64,000 nt of DNA from contig OZ260079.1 of the NCBI GenBank assembly GCA_965284365.1, positions 6,076,001 to 6,140,000 of the forward strand, in the 5' to 3' direction. Positions 1 to 9,924 of the stretch are shown here, in pieces. The stretch is from Phragmitibacter sp965284365. Its GTDB lineage: Bacteria > Verrucomicrobiota > Verrucomicrobiia > Verrucomicrobiales > Verrucomicrobiaceae. Numbering within the stretch: position 1 is the stretch's first letter; each line of letters opens with the position of its first letter. The position numbers and the translations under genes were made by a program. Under the pieces are notes generated by a model. That model did not search any database. It was not told the origin of the DNA and worked only from the letters and a program-made list of their open reading frames with translations.

Positions 1-2
1 CG

Positions 3-1163
3 GCCACGGTCGGAGGAGCCAGTTGCGGGCTTACCCTTTTGTGGGCACTCGCTCTCGGGGCATTTTTTAAGTTTGTGTTGAGTGAAGGCCTTGCCCGATG
101 GCAGCTGGCCACTGGCATGACACTTCTGGAAGGCTGGTCTCGCTACATGCCGAGATGGCTCATGCTGCTCTTTTCCGCCTATCTCGTATTATGGGCTGTG
201 GCCGTGAGCGGCGCCTTGATCAGCGGTTGCGGATTGGCCATCGAAAACATCACGCGTGGGGCGGTGCCCCGAAATCTAGGCGGTCTCGTGCAGGCCCTTG
301 CGGTCTTCGGTTTAATCTGGGCCGCGCATGGAGGGATCCTTTCACGGCTCATGAAACCGCTGATCGTGGCCATGTTCATCAGCATCGTGGCGTGCGCCGC
401 CTTCACCTTCCAGGAGCCGGCCGCCACCATCAGGGGGCTCATTATCCCGACCATCCCTCAGGGGGCGGGAGCGTTCGTGCTGTCACTGATCGGTGGGATA
501 GGAGGCTCGCTCACGTTGTTGAGTTACAACTATCTTCTGCGAAATGAGGGGAAAGTGGATCCTCGGAACTTACGTTCCGTCCGCCTCGACCTTGGGCTGG
601 CGTACGCATTCACTGCCATATTCGGTCTGGCGGTGATGCTCATCGCAAACCGCGTCTTTTTCGCCTCGGGCGTGACCGTGTCTGATGCGGATGTGGTCTC
701 GCGTATGGCCGGGGCACTCGCTGCATTGATCGGCCCTACCGGCTTCTATGTCTACTCCATCGGATTCTGGGCAGCCGTCTTGGCCTCGCTCGTAGGAGTT
801 TGGCAAACGATCCCCAGTGTTTTCGCAGATTGCTACAGCCTGGTGAGGAAGCTGCCTCCAGATGAGCGGAAGAGTGCCATGCGTCTGGGAAGTCGCCCCT
901 ATCGGATTGCCCTGCTGTTTATGGCGTGCTCCTCGGCTCCATTTGCCTTTTTGGATCGGCCATTACTCATTGTCATCGCGTTCACCATCCTCGGCAGTTT
1001 CTTCATCCCCTTCCTGGCGACGACCCTGCTTTACCTGAACAACAAAGTTCCCTTCGCTTCCCCCGTGCGGCCCAATCGACTTTCCACAAATGCCGTGCTC
1101 GTGTTGATCGTCCTGCTCTTCCTCGGAGCTGGCGCCCTGGAGATCAGAGAAATCTTTCAATAG
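3..1163 (+). CDS. Nramp-family divalent metal transporter, 5' end outside window
   Basis: The frame is open from the left edge, reading ATVGGASCGLTLLWAL, and ends at TAG 1161-1163, so the N-terminus with the first helices lies outside the window. The visible 386 residues hold about ten hydrophobic segments. The stretch from GGIGGSLTLLSYNYLLRN onward resembles helix 6 of the Nramp/NRAMP-like fold, and the edge sequence resembles the end of helix 2 with its conserved glycines. Family members are proton- or ion-coupled importers of divalent metals such as Mn and Fe in the inner membrane. The canonical DPGN and metal-binding Met motifs could not be checked fully because of the truncation, so the substrate is unknown. 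The next gene is convergent, on the minus strand. Confidence 0.75.
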   Translation, partial: ATVGGASCGLTLLWALALGAFFKFVLSEGLARWQLATGMTLLEGWSRYMPRWLMLLFSAYLVLWAVAVSGALISGCGLAIENITRGAVPRNLGGLVQALAVFGLIWAAHGGILSRLMKPLIVAMFISIVACAAFTFQEPAATIRGLIIPTIPQGAGAFVLSLIGGIGGSLTLLSYNYLLRNEGKVDPRNLRSVRLDLGLAYAFTAIFGLAVMLIANRVFFASGVTVSDADVVSRMAGALAALIGPTGFYVYSIGFWAAVLASLVGVWQTIPSVFADCYSLVRKLPPDERKSAMRLGSRPYRIALLFMACSSAPFAFLDRPLLIVIAFTILGSFFIPFLATTLLYLNNKVPFASPVRPNRLSTNAVLVLIVLLFLGAGALEIREIFQ

Positions 1164-1213
1164 TTAGGATACTTCCAAAAGAGATGTGTGTGATTGCACG
1201 GTCTGGCCACCAC

Positions 1214-1591
1214 CTATGGTCGCAGTTCGTTGCTCAAATCTGTCCAAACCGACACTAGATAACTGAGCGTAAAGCCATCAAACTCCGCAATGTAACCGGT
1301 TGAGTGTTGTATATGGTTCATGGCAGACACCAAGGCTTGAAGCTGCTCCCATCCCGCTTCAAGGTATGTCTGCCCATGGAGAGGAGGCGTCTCCCCGTCC
1401 GGAGAAACCATGGTACGGAATGACTCTGCGAAAGCGGACTCCCACGCTTCCAATGCGTGCTGTGTCGCCATCACAATGTCACTTCGCACATATTTTCCCA
1501 TTACCGCGTGTAGCAAGACAGGCCCATTCGTCAACCTTAAGAGCGGTAAGCCTTCGCCGTACTGAGGACCGAAGACGAATTCGCGTAGCAT
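1214..1591 (-). CDS. Hypothetical protein, 125 aa
   Basis: I do not recognise a family. The start is well supported: a GGAGG box sits seven bases upstream of the ATG at 1589-1591, one of the clearest ribosome binding sites in this window. The protein is soluble and has no signal peptide or membrane segment. It is mostly helical in appearance with several aromatic residues near the C-terminus (ending SVWTDLSNELRP). It is convergent with the Nramp gene. Confidence 0.6.
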   Translation of the reverse strand: MLREFVFGPQYGEGLPLLRLTNGPVLLHAVMGKYVRSDIVMATQHALEAWESAFAESFRTMVSPDGETPPLHGQTYLEAGWEQLQALVSAMNHIQHSTGYIAEFDGFTLSYLVSVWTDLSNELRP

Positions 1592-1803
1592 TGCGCGACC
1601 TCCAAATTCAACTTTTGGCTAGCTTGAAATCGCCACCGGTGTCCGTAGCCCCACCCCCTCCATGAGTTGACAAATCGCCATTCTGCTGTACCTATCTCAC
1701 AGAAGCAATACTCTCCCTGCTTCCTGCCGCCTTCGCTGTTGCGACTCGTAGCCTGTACGTGAACTCTACTTCACGCAGCTTTTTGAGCAGAAGAAGGCAT
1801 TAC

Positions 1804-1995
1804 ATGAATCAATATACCATTCATCTCGACGGCGCTGTCCACCATGTCGAGGCAGAAGGCTTTAAAGTTAAAGATCATCTCGTCCATTTCTTTTCGGGAG
1901 ATGAGCAGCAATCCGTTGCCACCTTCCCATGTACGGCCACCATCGACATGAAGGACGACAGCACCACTCCCGAAACGCACGAGCGGATGCGCTAA
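1804..1995 (+). CDS. Small hypothetical protein, 63 aa
   Basis: A short reading frame with a purine-rich AGAAGG stretch just before ATG 1804. The same frame stays open upstream to 1759, but that extension (arginine- and serine-rich) looks non-coding. The protein starts MNQYTIHLDGAVHHVEAEGF and looks like a small all-beta domain. No family is recognised. It lies upstream of the histidine kinase gene in the same direction, but with a gap of about 150 bases, so co-transcription is uncertain. Confidence 0.45.
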   Translation: MNQYTIHLDGAVHHVEAEGFKVKDHLVHFFSGDEQQSVATFPCTATIDMKDDSTTPETHERMR

Positions 1996-2149
1996 AGCGC
2001 ACTTCTCTCATGCTGAGCTGAGGTCAGCCCACGACTCAGCCTCTGCAGAGCGCACTATTCCTGATGTCATTTCGTGCAGCTAAGCCTAAGCGATCTGTTC
2101 TGAGCGCAAGATCAAGGTGCTCGCGCCACACCCTGCAGCAGTCCTGCTT

Positions 2150-3283
2150 ATGATGCCAGACTTCAACGAACTGATTGCCCCGGGTAATCTTGCCCAGGTG
2201 TTCGGCCTCGCCCAAGAGGAGATTATGATCGAGTGGCGTGTCCTTGCTGGTGAACTTCTAAAAAAGCTGAACTTAGACGAGCCTACCATTACGGACCATG
2301 TGCCGGAATTGGTAGGAGAAATCACGAGCGATCTCTCCCTGGCTGGCACGGGCCAGACAGTGGAGGCTCTTACGCGCAATAGTCCGCCCCGCCATGGAGC
2401 TCAGCGCTTTCACGATGGATTGAATGTCGGCGAAGTGGTCTCCGAGTACAACCTCCTCAGGACAGCTTTCAGCACCATAGCCGAGCGCCATGGGCTCTAC
2501 ATCGCAGGAGAGAGCGGGAGAATCATAAACTACCGCATTGACGAAGCGGTGCGGCTCGCGGTGCAGGCCTTTGCTGCCCTCCAGACCTCCATCCGGCAGA
2601 AGCAGCAGGAAGAACACCTTTCCTTCCTCGCGCACGACTTGCGCACACCACTGAATGCGGCGTCGCTCCTCGCAGAAGCCATAAAGATGGATCTGCCACC
2701 CGAGGTCCGGGTCGACACCAACGAGTTGTTCGACCTTCTCGAACGCAATCTCCAGAGAGTCGATAATCTCCTGCGGCGGGTGCTAGACTCAAATCGAATG
2801 TCATCAGGCCTGAGCGGCGGCTTTCAGCCCGAGATGCGCACCTTTGATCTGTGGCCTGTGGTGCAGCGGCTCATCCTGGATCAGCAGCCCTTGAAGTCGG
2901 GCGAGAATTCGGTCCGGGTAGTCAACAACATCCCGCCCGGTCTTTCCATCGAGGCAGACGCTGGGCTGATATCTCAGGTCTTCCAGAACTTGCTCAGCAA
3001 TGCGTACCGATTCAACGCGGACGGCACGGTCACGGTAGGCGCGGAAGGGATGGAGGGAGGTGTGAAATGCAGCGTCAGCGATGATGGACCCGGCATCGAC
3101 GACAAAATACTGCCCCGTATCTTCGAGAAACTTGTGACGGACCCAAACAATCCCGGCACAGGTCTTGGCCTCACCATCGTGAAACAGATTGTTGAAGCGC
3201 ATGGTGGCACCGTAGATGCCAAAAATAATGCTGGTGGCGGGGCATTGCTAAGCTTCTTTCTTCCTCGTCGTTCCGGCCATTAG
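2150..3283 (+). CDS. Orphan sensor histidine kinase with RsbRD-like N-terminal domain
   Basis: About 377 residues. The N-terminal ~140 residues form a helical domain without membrane segments (FGLAQEEIMIEW, VSEYNLLRTAF) resembling the RsbRD/RsbT co-antagonist N-terminal domain. A HisKA segment follows, with the phospho-acceptor His in FLAHDLRTPLN (about residue 162). A HATPase_c domain follows with an N box (NLLSNAYRF), a G1 box (DDGPGI) and a G2 box (GTGLGLTI). The protein is therefore likely a cytoplasmic ATP-dependent autokinase. No response regulator is adjacent, so its partner is unknown. The start is uncertain: GTG 2117 is possible, but ATG 2150 or 2153 seems more natural, and none has a clear ribosome binding site. 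Confidence 0.85.
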   Translation: MMPDFNELIAPGNLAQVFGLAQEEIMIEWRVLAGELLKKLNLDEPTITDHVPELVGEITSDLSLAGTGQTVEALTRNSPPRHGAQRFHDGLNVGEVVSEYNLLRTAFSTIAERHGLYIAGESGRIINYRIDEAVRLAVQAFAALQTSIRQKQQEEHLSFLAHDLRTPLNAASLLAEAIKMDLPPEVRVDTNELFDLLERNLQRVDNLLRRVLDSNRMSSGLSGGFQPEMRTFDLWPVVQRLILDQQPLKSGENSVRVVNNIPPGLSIEADAGLISQVFQNLLSNAYRFNADGTVTVGAEGMEGGVKCSVSDDGPGIDDKILPRIFEKLVTDPNNPGTGLGLTIVKQIVEAHGGTVDAKNNAGGGALLSFFLPRRSGH

Positions 3284-3390
3284 CGGCATTCAATCAACCT
3301 GCTGGATCGATTCCATATTCTAAATCAAAGCTTTCAACAGACACCTGAATTGCTTTGCAATAGAAGCGACCATCTCAAAACAAACACTAA

Positions 3391-3810
3391 ATGAAAACAT
3401 CTCCCTTTATCACCCTCGCTTTCTCTCTATTAGCCGTGACGGCATTCAGCGCAGAACCCAGTGCCGCCCCTACTCCAGCCGAGATCGAAGCAGGCATCAG
3501 AAAAACCTGGGTCAAACCCGCCGCTGCTGGATCGGACGGGGAACAAACCGTCGAGATCAAATCCATCAAAGTGGGAACCCCACGCAAATGGAATCTCCTG
3601 GATGGTGGCAATGGCACCACCGATACCGATCTGTATCCGGCAAAAGTGCATTGGTTGCTCCGGACGCATTACCGCACCCGGACCGCTGTCATCGAGCGGG
3701 AATCCATCTTCAGTGTGTTCAAGAACAGCTTCGACGAATGGTCCGTCGGCCTCAGCTCAGGCACCGGCCAGACCCAGAAACGCTACGAAGAACCAAGCAC
3801 GATGAAGTAG
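3391..3810 (+). CDS. Secreted hypothetical protein, 139 aa
   Basis: Begins with a typical Sec signal peptide (MKTSPFITLAFSLLAVTAFSA), with likely cleavage after FSA near residue 21. The mature part is a small domain of about 115 residues in which the strand-like stretches VEIKSIKVG, AKVHWLLRTHY and EWSVGLSSG are visible. No family is recognised. No clear ribosome binding site is seen. It stands alone between the kinase gene and the glycoside-hydrolase-like gene. Confidence 0.6.
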   Translation: MKTSPFITLAFSLLAVTAFSAEPSAAPTPAEIEAGIRKTWVKPAAAGSDGEQTVEIKSIKVGTPRKWNLLDGGNGTTDTDLYPAKVHWLLRTHYRTRTAVIERESIFSVFKNSFDEWSVGLSSGTGQTQKRYEEPSTMK

Positions 3811-3935
3811 TTGGGGGGAAGAAGCCTGCAAGTGGCTGCTTTGGCACCTAAATCTTGCGACAGCCAAGCAACTTTGTACGTTGAAGGAAGTTTGACGTCC
3901 ACTGTACTGTATCGTCGCTCCACGCCCTTCACCCA

Positions 3936-5225
<1,290 letters not shown>

Positions 5226-5274
5226 TCTAAGCGCAAGCCCACGCCTGACAACTGCCCACATTTTTCCGAGGCAG

Positions 5275-5463
5275 TGAATTTGGCATCTCTTTCATGCCTT
5301 GGTTGTGCTCGAACGCCGACGGCGTTCCGTCGTAGTGAGTTTGGCATCTCCCTCTTGCGTTGGTGTGCTCGAACGCCAACGGCGTTCCGTCGTAAAGCCC
5401 ATGGTTGCGCGAAGACGCAACCATGGGAAACAAAGCGCGCTTAGCAACTCTGAAAGAGTTGTG
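5275..5463 (+). repeat. Multi-hairpin interspersed repeat (copy A)
   Basis: A non-coding spacer between the hydrolase-like gene and the 5559-5744 frame. A unit of about 60 bases ending in GAACGCC(G/A)ACGGCGTTCC occurs twice in tandem. Next comes a perfect 12-bp stem, CCCATGGTTGCG (5398-5409) with CGCAACCATGGG (5416-5427), closing a CGAAGA loop. A third hairpin follows, CAACTCT-GAA-AGAGTTG (5445-5461). The same three-part order recurs near 15.8 kb, 20.6 kb and (inverted) 45.1 kb. The rest of the spacer, to 5558, shows one weaker hairpin around 5502-5521 and no gene. Confidence 0.85.
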
Positions 5464-5558
5464 TCAATGCGGCGCCTCGCAGTTGAGGGGTGCCGCAGAG
5501 ACACAACCTTTCAGGATTGTGAACGAGGGAACGTCTTCCTCACCACGTCCGCAAAATC

Positions 5559-5744
5559 TTAATCCTCGTCAGTGTCTAAAGCCTTCAGCGGCTCCGCCAT
5601 AATGACGATTTCCCCGTCGGCACTGAAAACCCTCACAATGACATAACTTTTGCCCTCGATCTCGATCCGCACAGGGAGGTCACCCTTGTGGCTTTGCACA
5701 AACGCGATTTCCCCAATGATGGTTGATGCTGGTTGCGGGATCAT
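5559..5744 (-). CDS. Small hypothetical protein, 61 aa
   Basis: A short acidic, beta-rich frame (VRIEIEGKSYVIVRVFSADGEIVIMAEPL) that reads like a real small domain rather than a shadow. No ribosome binding site is evident at the expected distance; a GGAGA lies about 15 bases upstream of the ATG at 5744. It sits downstream of the ArsR-type gene on the same strand, about 80 bases away, so it could share its transcript. No family is recognised. Confidence 0.4.
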   Translation of the reverse strand: MIPQPASTIIGEIAFVQSHKGDLPVRIEIEGKSYVIVRVFSADGEIVIMAEPLKALDTDED

Positions 5745-5827
5745 TACCGATCACATTGAGTGTCTCCGACAAAAATCTCAAGCTGGCATTTTGCTTCCGG
5801 GCAACTGTGTTTCACCGGTGGGACACC

Positions 5828-6172
5828 TCAGACCCTTGCGTCCGGGGCTGCCGGCAGCGGTTCCGGCCAAGCGTCATCGAAGAAAAGCTCGCCGTATCCT
5901 AAGTTCAGATACACTTGGCCTCTGAGATCGACCGCCAGATATTCCGGCTCGACGGTGTAAATGCGGAACTGACCTTGCTTTACAACGCGAAGCAGTCCCG
6001 CCTCTCTCAAGACGCGTAAATGCCTGGAGAGATTATATTGAGCGAGTCGGAGCGCCGTCACCATATCGCCGACGTTGCTCGGTCTTCCCAAAAGCAGGCT
6101 TATGATCCTCAGGCGAGTCCCCTCCCCCAGTGCCCGAAGCGCAGCCGCACATGAAGTCAGATCCGTTTTCAT
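5828..6172 (-). CDS. ArsR-family winged-helix transcriptional regulator
   Basis: 114 residues. The start at ATG 6172 is supported by GGAG seven bases upstream (TCTGGAGCATTTTATG). A longer frame reaching 6256 would overlap the next gene and is not preferred. The N-terminal half has the ArsR pattern: AALRALGEGTRLRIISLLL, then a helix-turn-helix and recognition helix (VGDMVTALRLAQYNLSRHL), then the wing (GLLRVVKQGQFRIYTV). ArsR-type proteins usually repress in response to metals or other signals. No metal-binding Cys pair such as CxC is visible in the recognition helix, so the signal is unknown. It follows the PLD-like gene closely on the same strand (37 bases). Confidence 0.85.
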   Translation of the reverse strand: MKTDLTSCAAALRALGEGTRLRIISLLLGRPSNVGDMVTALRLAQYNLSRHLRVLREAGLLRVVKQGQFRIYTVEPEYLAVDLRGQVYLNLGYGELFFDDAWPEPLPAAPDARV

Positions 6173-6209
6173 AAAATGCTCCAGAATCAGCAGATGCCTA
6201 CGAACGGCT

Positions 6210-7487
6210 TCACAGTTGACTTTCCACCGGAATCTCCATGGCGTGCTGGGGGGCATTGAAAAGGCCCTTAATCAAGGAGCCGGGCGAATGGTCGGCCTTC
6301 CAGGTAGGCGGCACTTCCTTTGACCGGCGGAGATCCTGCAGAAACACTTCTGTATGTTCCCTGGCGAATGCCGGGTCCAAGACATTGAGGTTCGCCTCGT
6401 CATTGATCTGCATGGAACGTGGATCAAAGTTAATGGATCCGACCGACACGAACCTGCCATCCACAATCAGCAACTTCGAGTGCAAAAAGGTTGGCTGGTA
6501 TTCGAAGATGCGCACGCCCGCCGCCAGCAATTTCGGCCATCGCCGTTGGGAGGCACGGCGGACCATTCGATTGTCATTGTGATGTCCTGGCAGGATCACT
6601 TGAATCTTCACGCCGCGGCGCGTTGCCTCTTCCATAGCCTTCATGAGAGTGTCGTCCGGTATGAAATAGGGCGTTTCGAGCAGAATGGACTCACTGGCAT
6701 TGGCGATGGCCATGTGGTACACGAGTTCTGCGTTGCTTCGCCCTTCGATGGGTTCACTCTGAACGGTGCTTGCCCGTGCATTACCCGCCCTACTGAGAGG
6801 TGGGTAGTAGTGGGGGCCCTGTAGCACCTCATGCTTCGCCTCGAGCCAATTGTCTGCAAAGACTCCCTGCCACTGCGCGACGATGGGTCCTTCAAACCGG
6901 TAATGCGTATCGCGCCATTCCTTTTCGTTCCGCGCATTACCATTCCACTCATCCCCAATCCCCAGCCCGCCTGTGAAGCCAATCTTCCCGTCCACGACCA
7001 ATACTTTCCTATGCGTTCGATAGTTGCTCTTATGGGCGGAAAGTAAACCGGGCGGCAAATACATGACGACGTTCACGCCAGCGGCCTCGAGTTCTTTGTG
7101 ATAAGTCTTGGATTTTCTGCCGCCCACGCCATCGACCAGCAGGTTCACCGTCACTCCCGCCCGCGCTCGCTCCGCCAAAGCTTGAGCGAACCTTTCTGGA
7201 GTGTCGCCCTTCCAATAGACAAAGGTCTCGAAATTAATTGTATGCCGGGCTCCCCGGATGGCGGCCAGCATGGCTGAAAAAGTGGCATCTCCGTTGTTAA
7301 GGATGGTGACCTTATTCCCCTCGGCCCAGTCAGGACCGAACATCGCGGCCATGCCCCTGGCGAACTCCGGCTTGCTCACCTCAGACACATGAGGCAATGG
7401 CTCACGCAAAGTGCTTCGCGAACCGCAGGAGCAAAAGAGGCAGAGCCCTGCCAGATTTAAAACCACAAAAGTTGCAATCTGTTTCAT
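6210..7487 (-). CDS. Phospholipase D / cardiolipin-synthase-like lipoprotein
   Basis: 425 residues from ATG 7487; the frame is open further upstream but that part lacks coding character. The N-terminus (MKQIATFVVLNLAGLCLFCS, then Cys 21) looks like a lipoprotein signal. Two HKD motifs are present: H159-x-K161-x4-D166 in THRKVLVVDGKIGFTGG, and H336-x-K338-x4-D343 in FLHSKLLIVDGRFVSVGSIN. Two HKD motifs form one active site in this superfamily, which transfers phosphatidyl groups or hydrolyses phosphodiesters. The arrangement matches cardiolipin synthase B/ClsB-type enzymes, but with a lipoprotein anchor instead of membrane helices. It precedes the ArsR-type gene on the same strand. Confidence 0.88.
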   Translation of the reverse strand: MKQIATFVVLNLAGLCLFCSCGSRSTLREPLPHVSEVSKPEFARGMAAMFGPDWAEGNKVTILNNGDATFSAMLAAIRGARHTINFETFVYWKGDTPERFAQALAERARAGVTVNLLVDGVGGRKSKTYHKELEAAGVNVVMYLPPGLLSAHKSNYRTHRKVLVVDGKIGFTGGLGIGDEWNGNARNEKEWRDTHYRFEGPIVAQWQGVFADNWLEAKHEVLQGPHYYPPLSRAGNARASTVQSEPIEGRSNAELVYHMAIANASESILLETPYFIPDDTLMKAMEEATRRGVKIQVILPGHHNDNRMVRRASQRRWPKLLAAGVRIFEYQPTFLHSKLLIVDGRFVSVGSINFDPRSMQINDEANLNVLDPAFAREHTEVFLQDLRRSKEVPPTWKADHSPGSLIKGLFNAPQHAMEIPVESQL

Positions 7488-7566
7488 CAACGTCAGCGCA
7501 CGATCTGGTGAATCATTCGTAAGCAGCGAACAGGATCGACAGGTGCCGTCTTGAGAACTAAGCGCA

Positions 7567-8070
7567 TCACGGCACAAAAAATACGCGGCCAGTATTGGGA
7601 TCACGTGCTTTCATCCCAGACGGCAATCCCCGCACATCCAGGATATTCGCCATCACATGAGCCCTGCCCGGCGAGTAGACGAATCCTACCTTTCCCTCCA
7701 CGGGAGTGGCATACCTTAGCTCACTGGTCTCCACTCTCTTTGCCGTAGGGATCTTCTGTTGTCCCGATTCTCTCTGTGCTCCGGGTGCACCATCAATGTT
7801 GTCATTGCGCGGCATGTTTCCTTCTAGGGCTCCCAGCGATTGAACCGGAGGAGAACTGGAATCCCCGGATGGGTATATCACCTGACCATAATCATCGATC
7901 TCATCGATGGGCACTTCGTCATTCAACATGAACTCAGTATCATCGTAAGAGGTCATCCTTTCCGGCTGCGACCAGGAAGGCCGCGCTACAATAATCGAGG
8001 CATCCCAGGCCAGTATCACAGTAGCGAGAGTAAGCACCAAATGCTTTGGCCGATATTCGAAGGTTTTCAT
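7567..8070 (-). CDS. Secreted protein with C-terminal RDPxTGxVFxVP motif (paralogue 1)
   Basis: 167 residues. It has a signal peptide (MKTFEYRPKHLVLTLATVIL), a low-complexity acidic/polar middle, and a conserved end: LRYATPVEGKVGFVYSPG, MANILDVRGLPSG and ARDPNTGRVFFVP. It is a clear paralogue of the next gene upstream (8344-9003) at both ends, while the middle parts differ. Short C-terminal motifs of this kind occur in secreted proteins of Verrucomicrobiota (general recollection). The function is unknown; a structural or envelope role would be a guess. Confidence 0.7.
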   Translation of the reverse strand: MKTFEYRPKHLVLTLATVILAWDASIIVARPSWSQPERMTSYDDTEFMLNDEVPIDEIDDYGQVIYPSGDSSSPPVQSLGALEGNMPRNDNIDGAPGAQRESGQQKIPTAKRVETSELRYATPVEGKVGFVYSPGRAHVMANILDVRGLPSGMKARDPNTGRVFFVP

Positions 8071-8343
8071 GGCAGGATTGGTGAGATTTTGCTTTCAATT
8101 CGCATCCGGATCACATGAGGGATTGCAGAATAATGGCTGACGCTGACGTAGTGGCCTTTGCCTCCTAACAACTTGCCGCTTTTACTTCAGCGCCTCTAGT
8201 CAGACTTTGTTGAGACCACCTCGCATAAGTTGCGTTGCGCATATACGCTTGTTGTGTCCCTTATTGTATACGCGACTATACCGCGCAGCGGGATCCACTC
8301 GCTTCCAAACCTCTGGGATGTGCGGCGTAGTAGCCTTACAACA
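8071..8343. other. Intergenic spacer with duplicated leader
   Basis: The 273 bases between the two paralogous secreted-protein genes hold no gene. The part next to 8070 resembles the leader of the other paralogue (9004-9090): both contain a TTTCAAT-(T)CGCATC stretch, a GGGATTGCA block and a TGGCTGACGC block in the same order. This supports duplication of gene plus leader, and the shared blocks may hold promoter elements. Confidence 0.55.
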
Positions 8344-9003
8344 TTACGGCACCAGAAACACTTGGCCGGTCTTTGGATCTCGCGCCTTATTGCCAGAAGC
8401 CAGCCCTCTCACGTCCAGGATATTTGCCATCACTTGGGCCGTGCCGGGTGAGTAGACGAAGCCGTCTTTCCCTGGCACGGGTGTGGCATACTTCAGGTCA
8501 CCGGTTTCGGCTTTCTTTGCCGTGGGACTTTTCGGTTGTTCAGATTTCTCTGGAGCGGCCGTCACAAGACCAGTGGAACCTTTGCGCGGCGCTTTCTCCA
8601 CGGGCGCTCCTGAAGGTTGCATAGGGGCAAGATTGGCCATCTCTGTGACCTTCGGTGAAGGCTGAGTGGGACTGGGGGTGGGAGTGGAGTCGACCGGTGA
8701 AGGCGCTGTCTCCTCAAACTGCGGCTCCGCCGCTGGATTGGCAGGGGTCGCCGCCGCTTTCGAAGCGGTCGTTTTCTTTGAATTCGCTGACGACTTTGGT
8801 TTGGTTCTTTTCACCGGACGATCATCGTCAATCACCGCAATGGCGACTCGGGCTGTGGACTTCACCTCTCGTTCTACTCGGGAAACGATCCTTTTGGCGT
8901 GAGACCAGGGAGTCCTGGCTAAAGTGACGGTGGCATCGCATGCCAGGAACACTGTAACAAGTGCAAGCATCCAATGCTTGGAGCGGAATATGGAAGTCTT
9001 CAT
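8344..9003 (-). CDS. Secreted protein with C-terminal RDPxTGxVFxVP motif (paralogue 2)
   Basis: 219 residues from ATG 9003; the longer frame to 9114 is dismissed because the signal peptide (MKTSIFRSKHWMLALVTVFL) starts here and matches paralogue 1. The middle is Lys-, Pro- and Ala-rich and probably disordered. The last ~50 residues (LKYATPVPGKDGFVYSPGTA and the end ARDPKTGQVFLVP) match paralogue 1 almost position by position. The bases upstream of both starts are also similar, which points to a tandem gene duplication that included the leader. Function unknown. Confidence 0.7.
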   Translation of the reverse strand: MKTSIFRSKHWMLALVTVFLACDATVTLARTPWSHAKRIVSRVEREVKSTARVAIAVIDDDRPVKRTKPKSSANSKKTTASKAAATPANPAAEPQFEETAPSPVDSTPTPSPTQPSPKVTEMANLAPMQPSGAPVEKAPRKGSTGLVTAAPEKSEQPKSPTAKKAETGDLKYATPVPGKDGFVYSPGTAQVMANILDVRGLASGNKARDPKTGQVFLVP

Positions 9004-9267
9004 GGCTGGGAGTTGGTGGGGTTTTGATTTCAATCGCATCTCAGCCACTCGGGGATTGCACGATATTGGCTGACGCAGGCATAAGGGTTCATCACTGCTG
9101 AGACTCAAATTCAACAGATGCTCATCCCATCAAATTATTGCAGTCAACTTCCACGTATCAGTCGCGCATTTGTTGAGCTTGCGGCGCGCAAAAACTTCGC
9201 TTAACATGCAGTCGACACCCACAGTCCGGGTGCCATGAATCTTCATTCACCCAACAAGGAGGCGATC

Positions 9268-9885
9268 ATGAGTGCGACCGGAACAAAATGGTCATTGGAC
9301 GCGGACTTTCTGCAAGCTTGCAACTGTGACTACGGCTGCCCCTGCGAATTCTCAGCGCCCCCGACGCGCGGATTCTGCGAAGGCACCGGCGTCTGGAAAA
9401 TCACGAAAGGCCAGTTCGGGGATTTGGCGCTGGATGGACTGGGCGTGGGCTTCGCGGCGCACTGGCCAAAGGCCATTCATGAAGGCAATGGCACCCTCGC
9501 CTTGTTCGTCGATGAAAAGGCCAGCGATGCGCAGCGGCAAGCCTTGTTGACCATTTGCTCTGGTCAGGCAGGCGGACTTCCCTTCGAGATCCTCGCGCAA
9601 ACATTTTCCACCGTGCTGGATCCCATCTACACCTCCATCGATGTGAAGTTGGATGGCCGGAACAGTACGGCACGGGTGGGCAGCCAAATGGATGTAGAGC
9701 TTGAGCCCATCAAAAATCCCGTGACCGGCGAACCGGAAGATGTCCGCATAGAGCATGGCACCGGCTTTATCTTCAAAAGCGCCGATGCCGTCTCCGGCAA
9801 AGCCTGCCGTGTGGACGTGCCCGGTTTGGCCTTCTCCTGGCCGGACAAGGCCGCGTTCGTGACCACGGTTCATTATTCGAACTAG
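9268..9885 (+). CDS. DUF1326 domain protein
   Basis: 205 residues. An AAGGAGG box six bases before ATG 9268 fixes the start. The N-terminus has a dense Cys cluster, CNCDYGCPCEF (Cys 18, 20, 24, 26), typical of DUF1326, and the body is beta-rich. DUF1326 is uncharacterised; the Cys cluster suggests metal binding (inference). The DUF2182 membrane protein follows 39 bases downstream in the same direction, and this gene pair is recurrent in bacteria, so the two probably act together. Confidence 0.85.
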   Translation: MSATGTKWSLDADFLQACNCDYGCPCEFSAPPTRGFCEGTGVWKITKGQFGDLALDGLGVGFAAHWPKAIHEGNGTLALFVDEKASDAQRQALLTICSGQAGGLPFEILAQTFSTVLDPIYTSIDVKLDGRNSTARVGSQMDVELEPIKNPVTGEPEDVRIEHGTGFIFKSADAVSGKACRVDVPGLAFSWPDKAAFVTTVHYSN

Positions 9886-9924
9886 GCAGGCATATTCGCT
9901 GATTCTGCGAAGGAGACACGCCTG

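Noticed and set aside
5275..5463. CRISPR array
   Set aside because: The tandem units of about 60 bases at 5275-5394 are only two, differ in sequence and have no unique spacers; no cas genes lie nearby.
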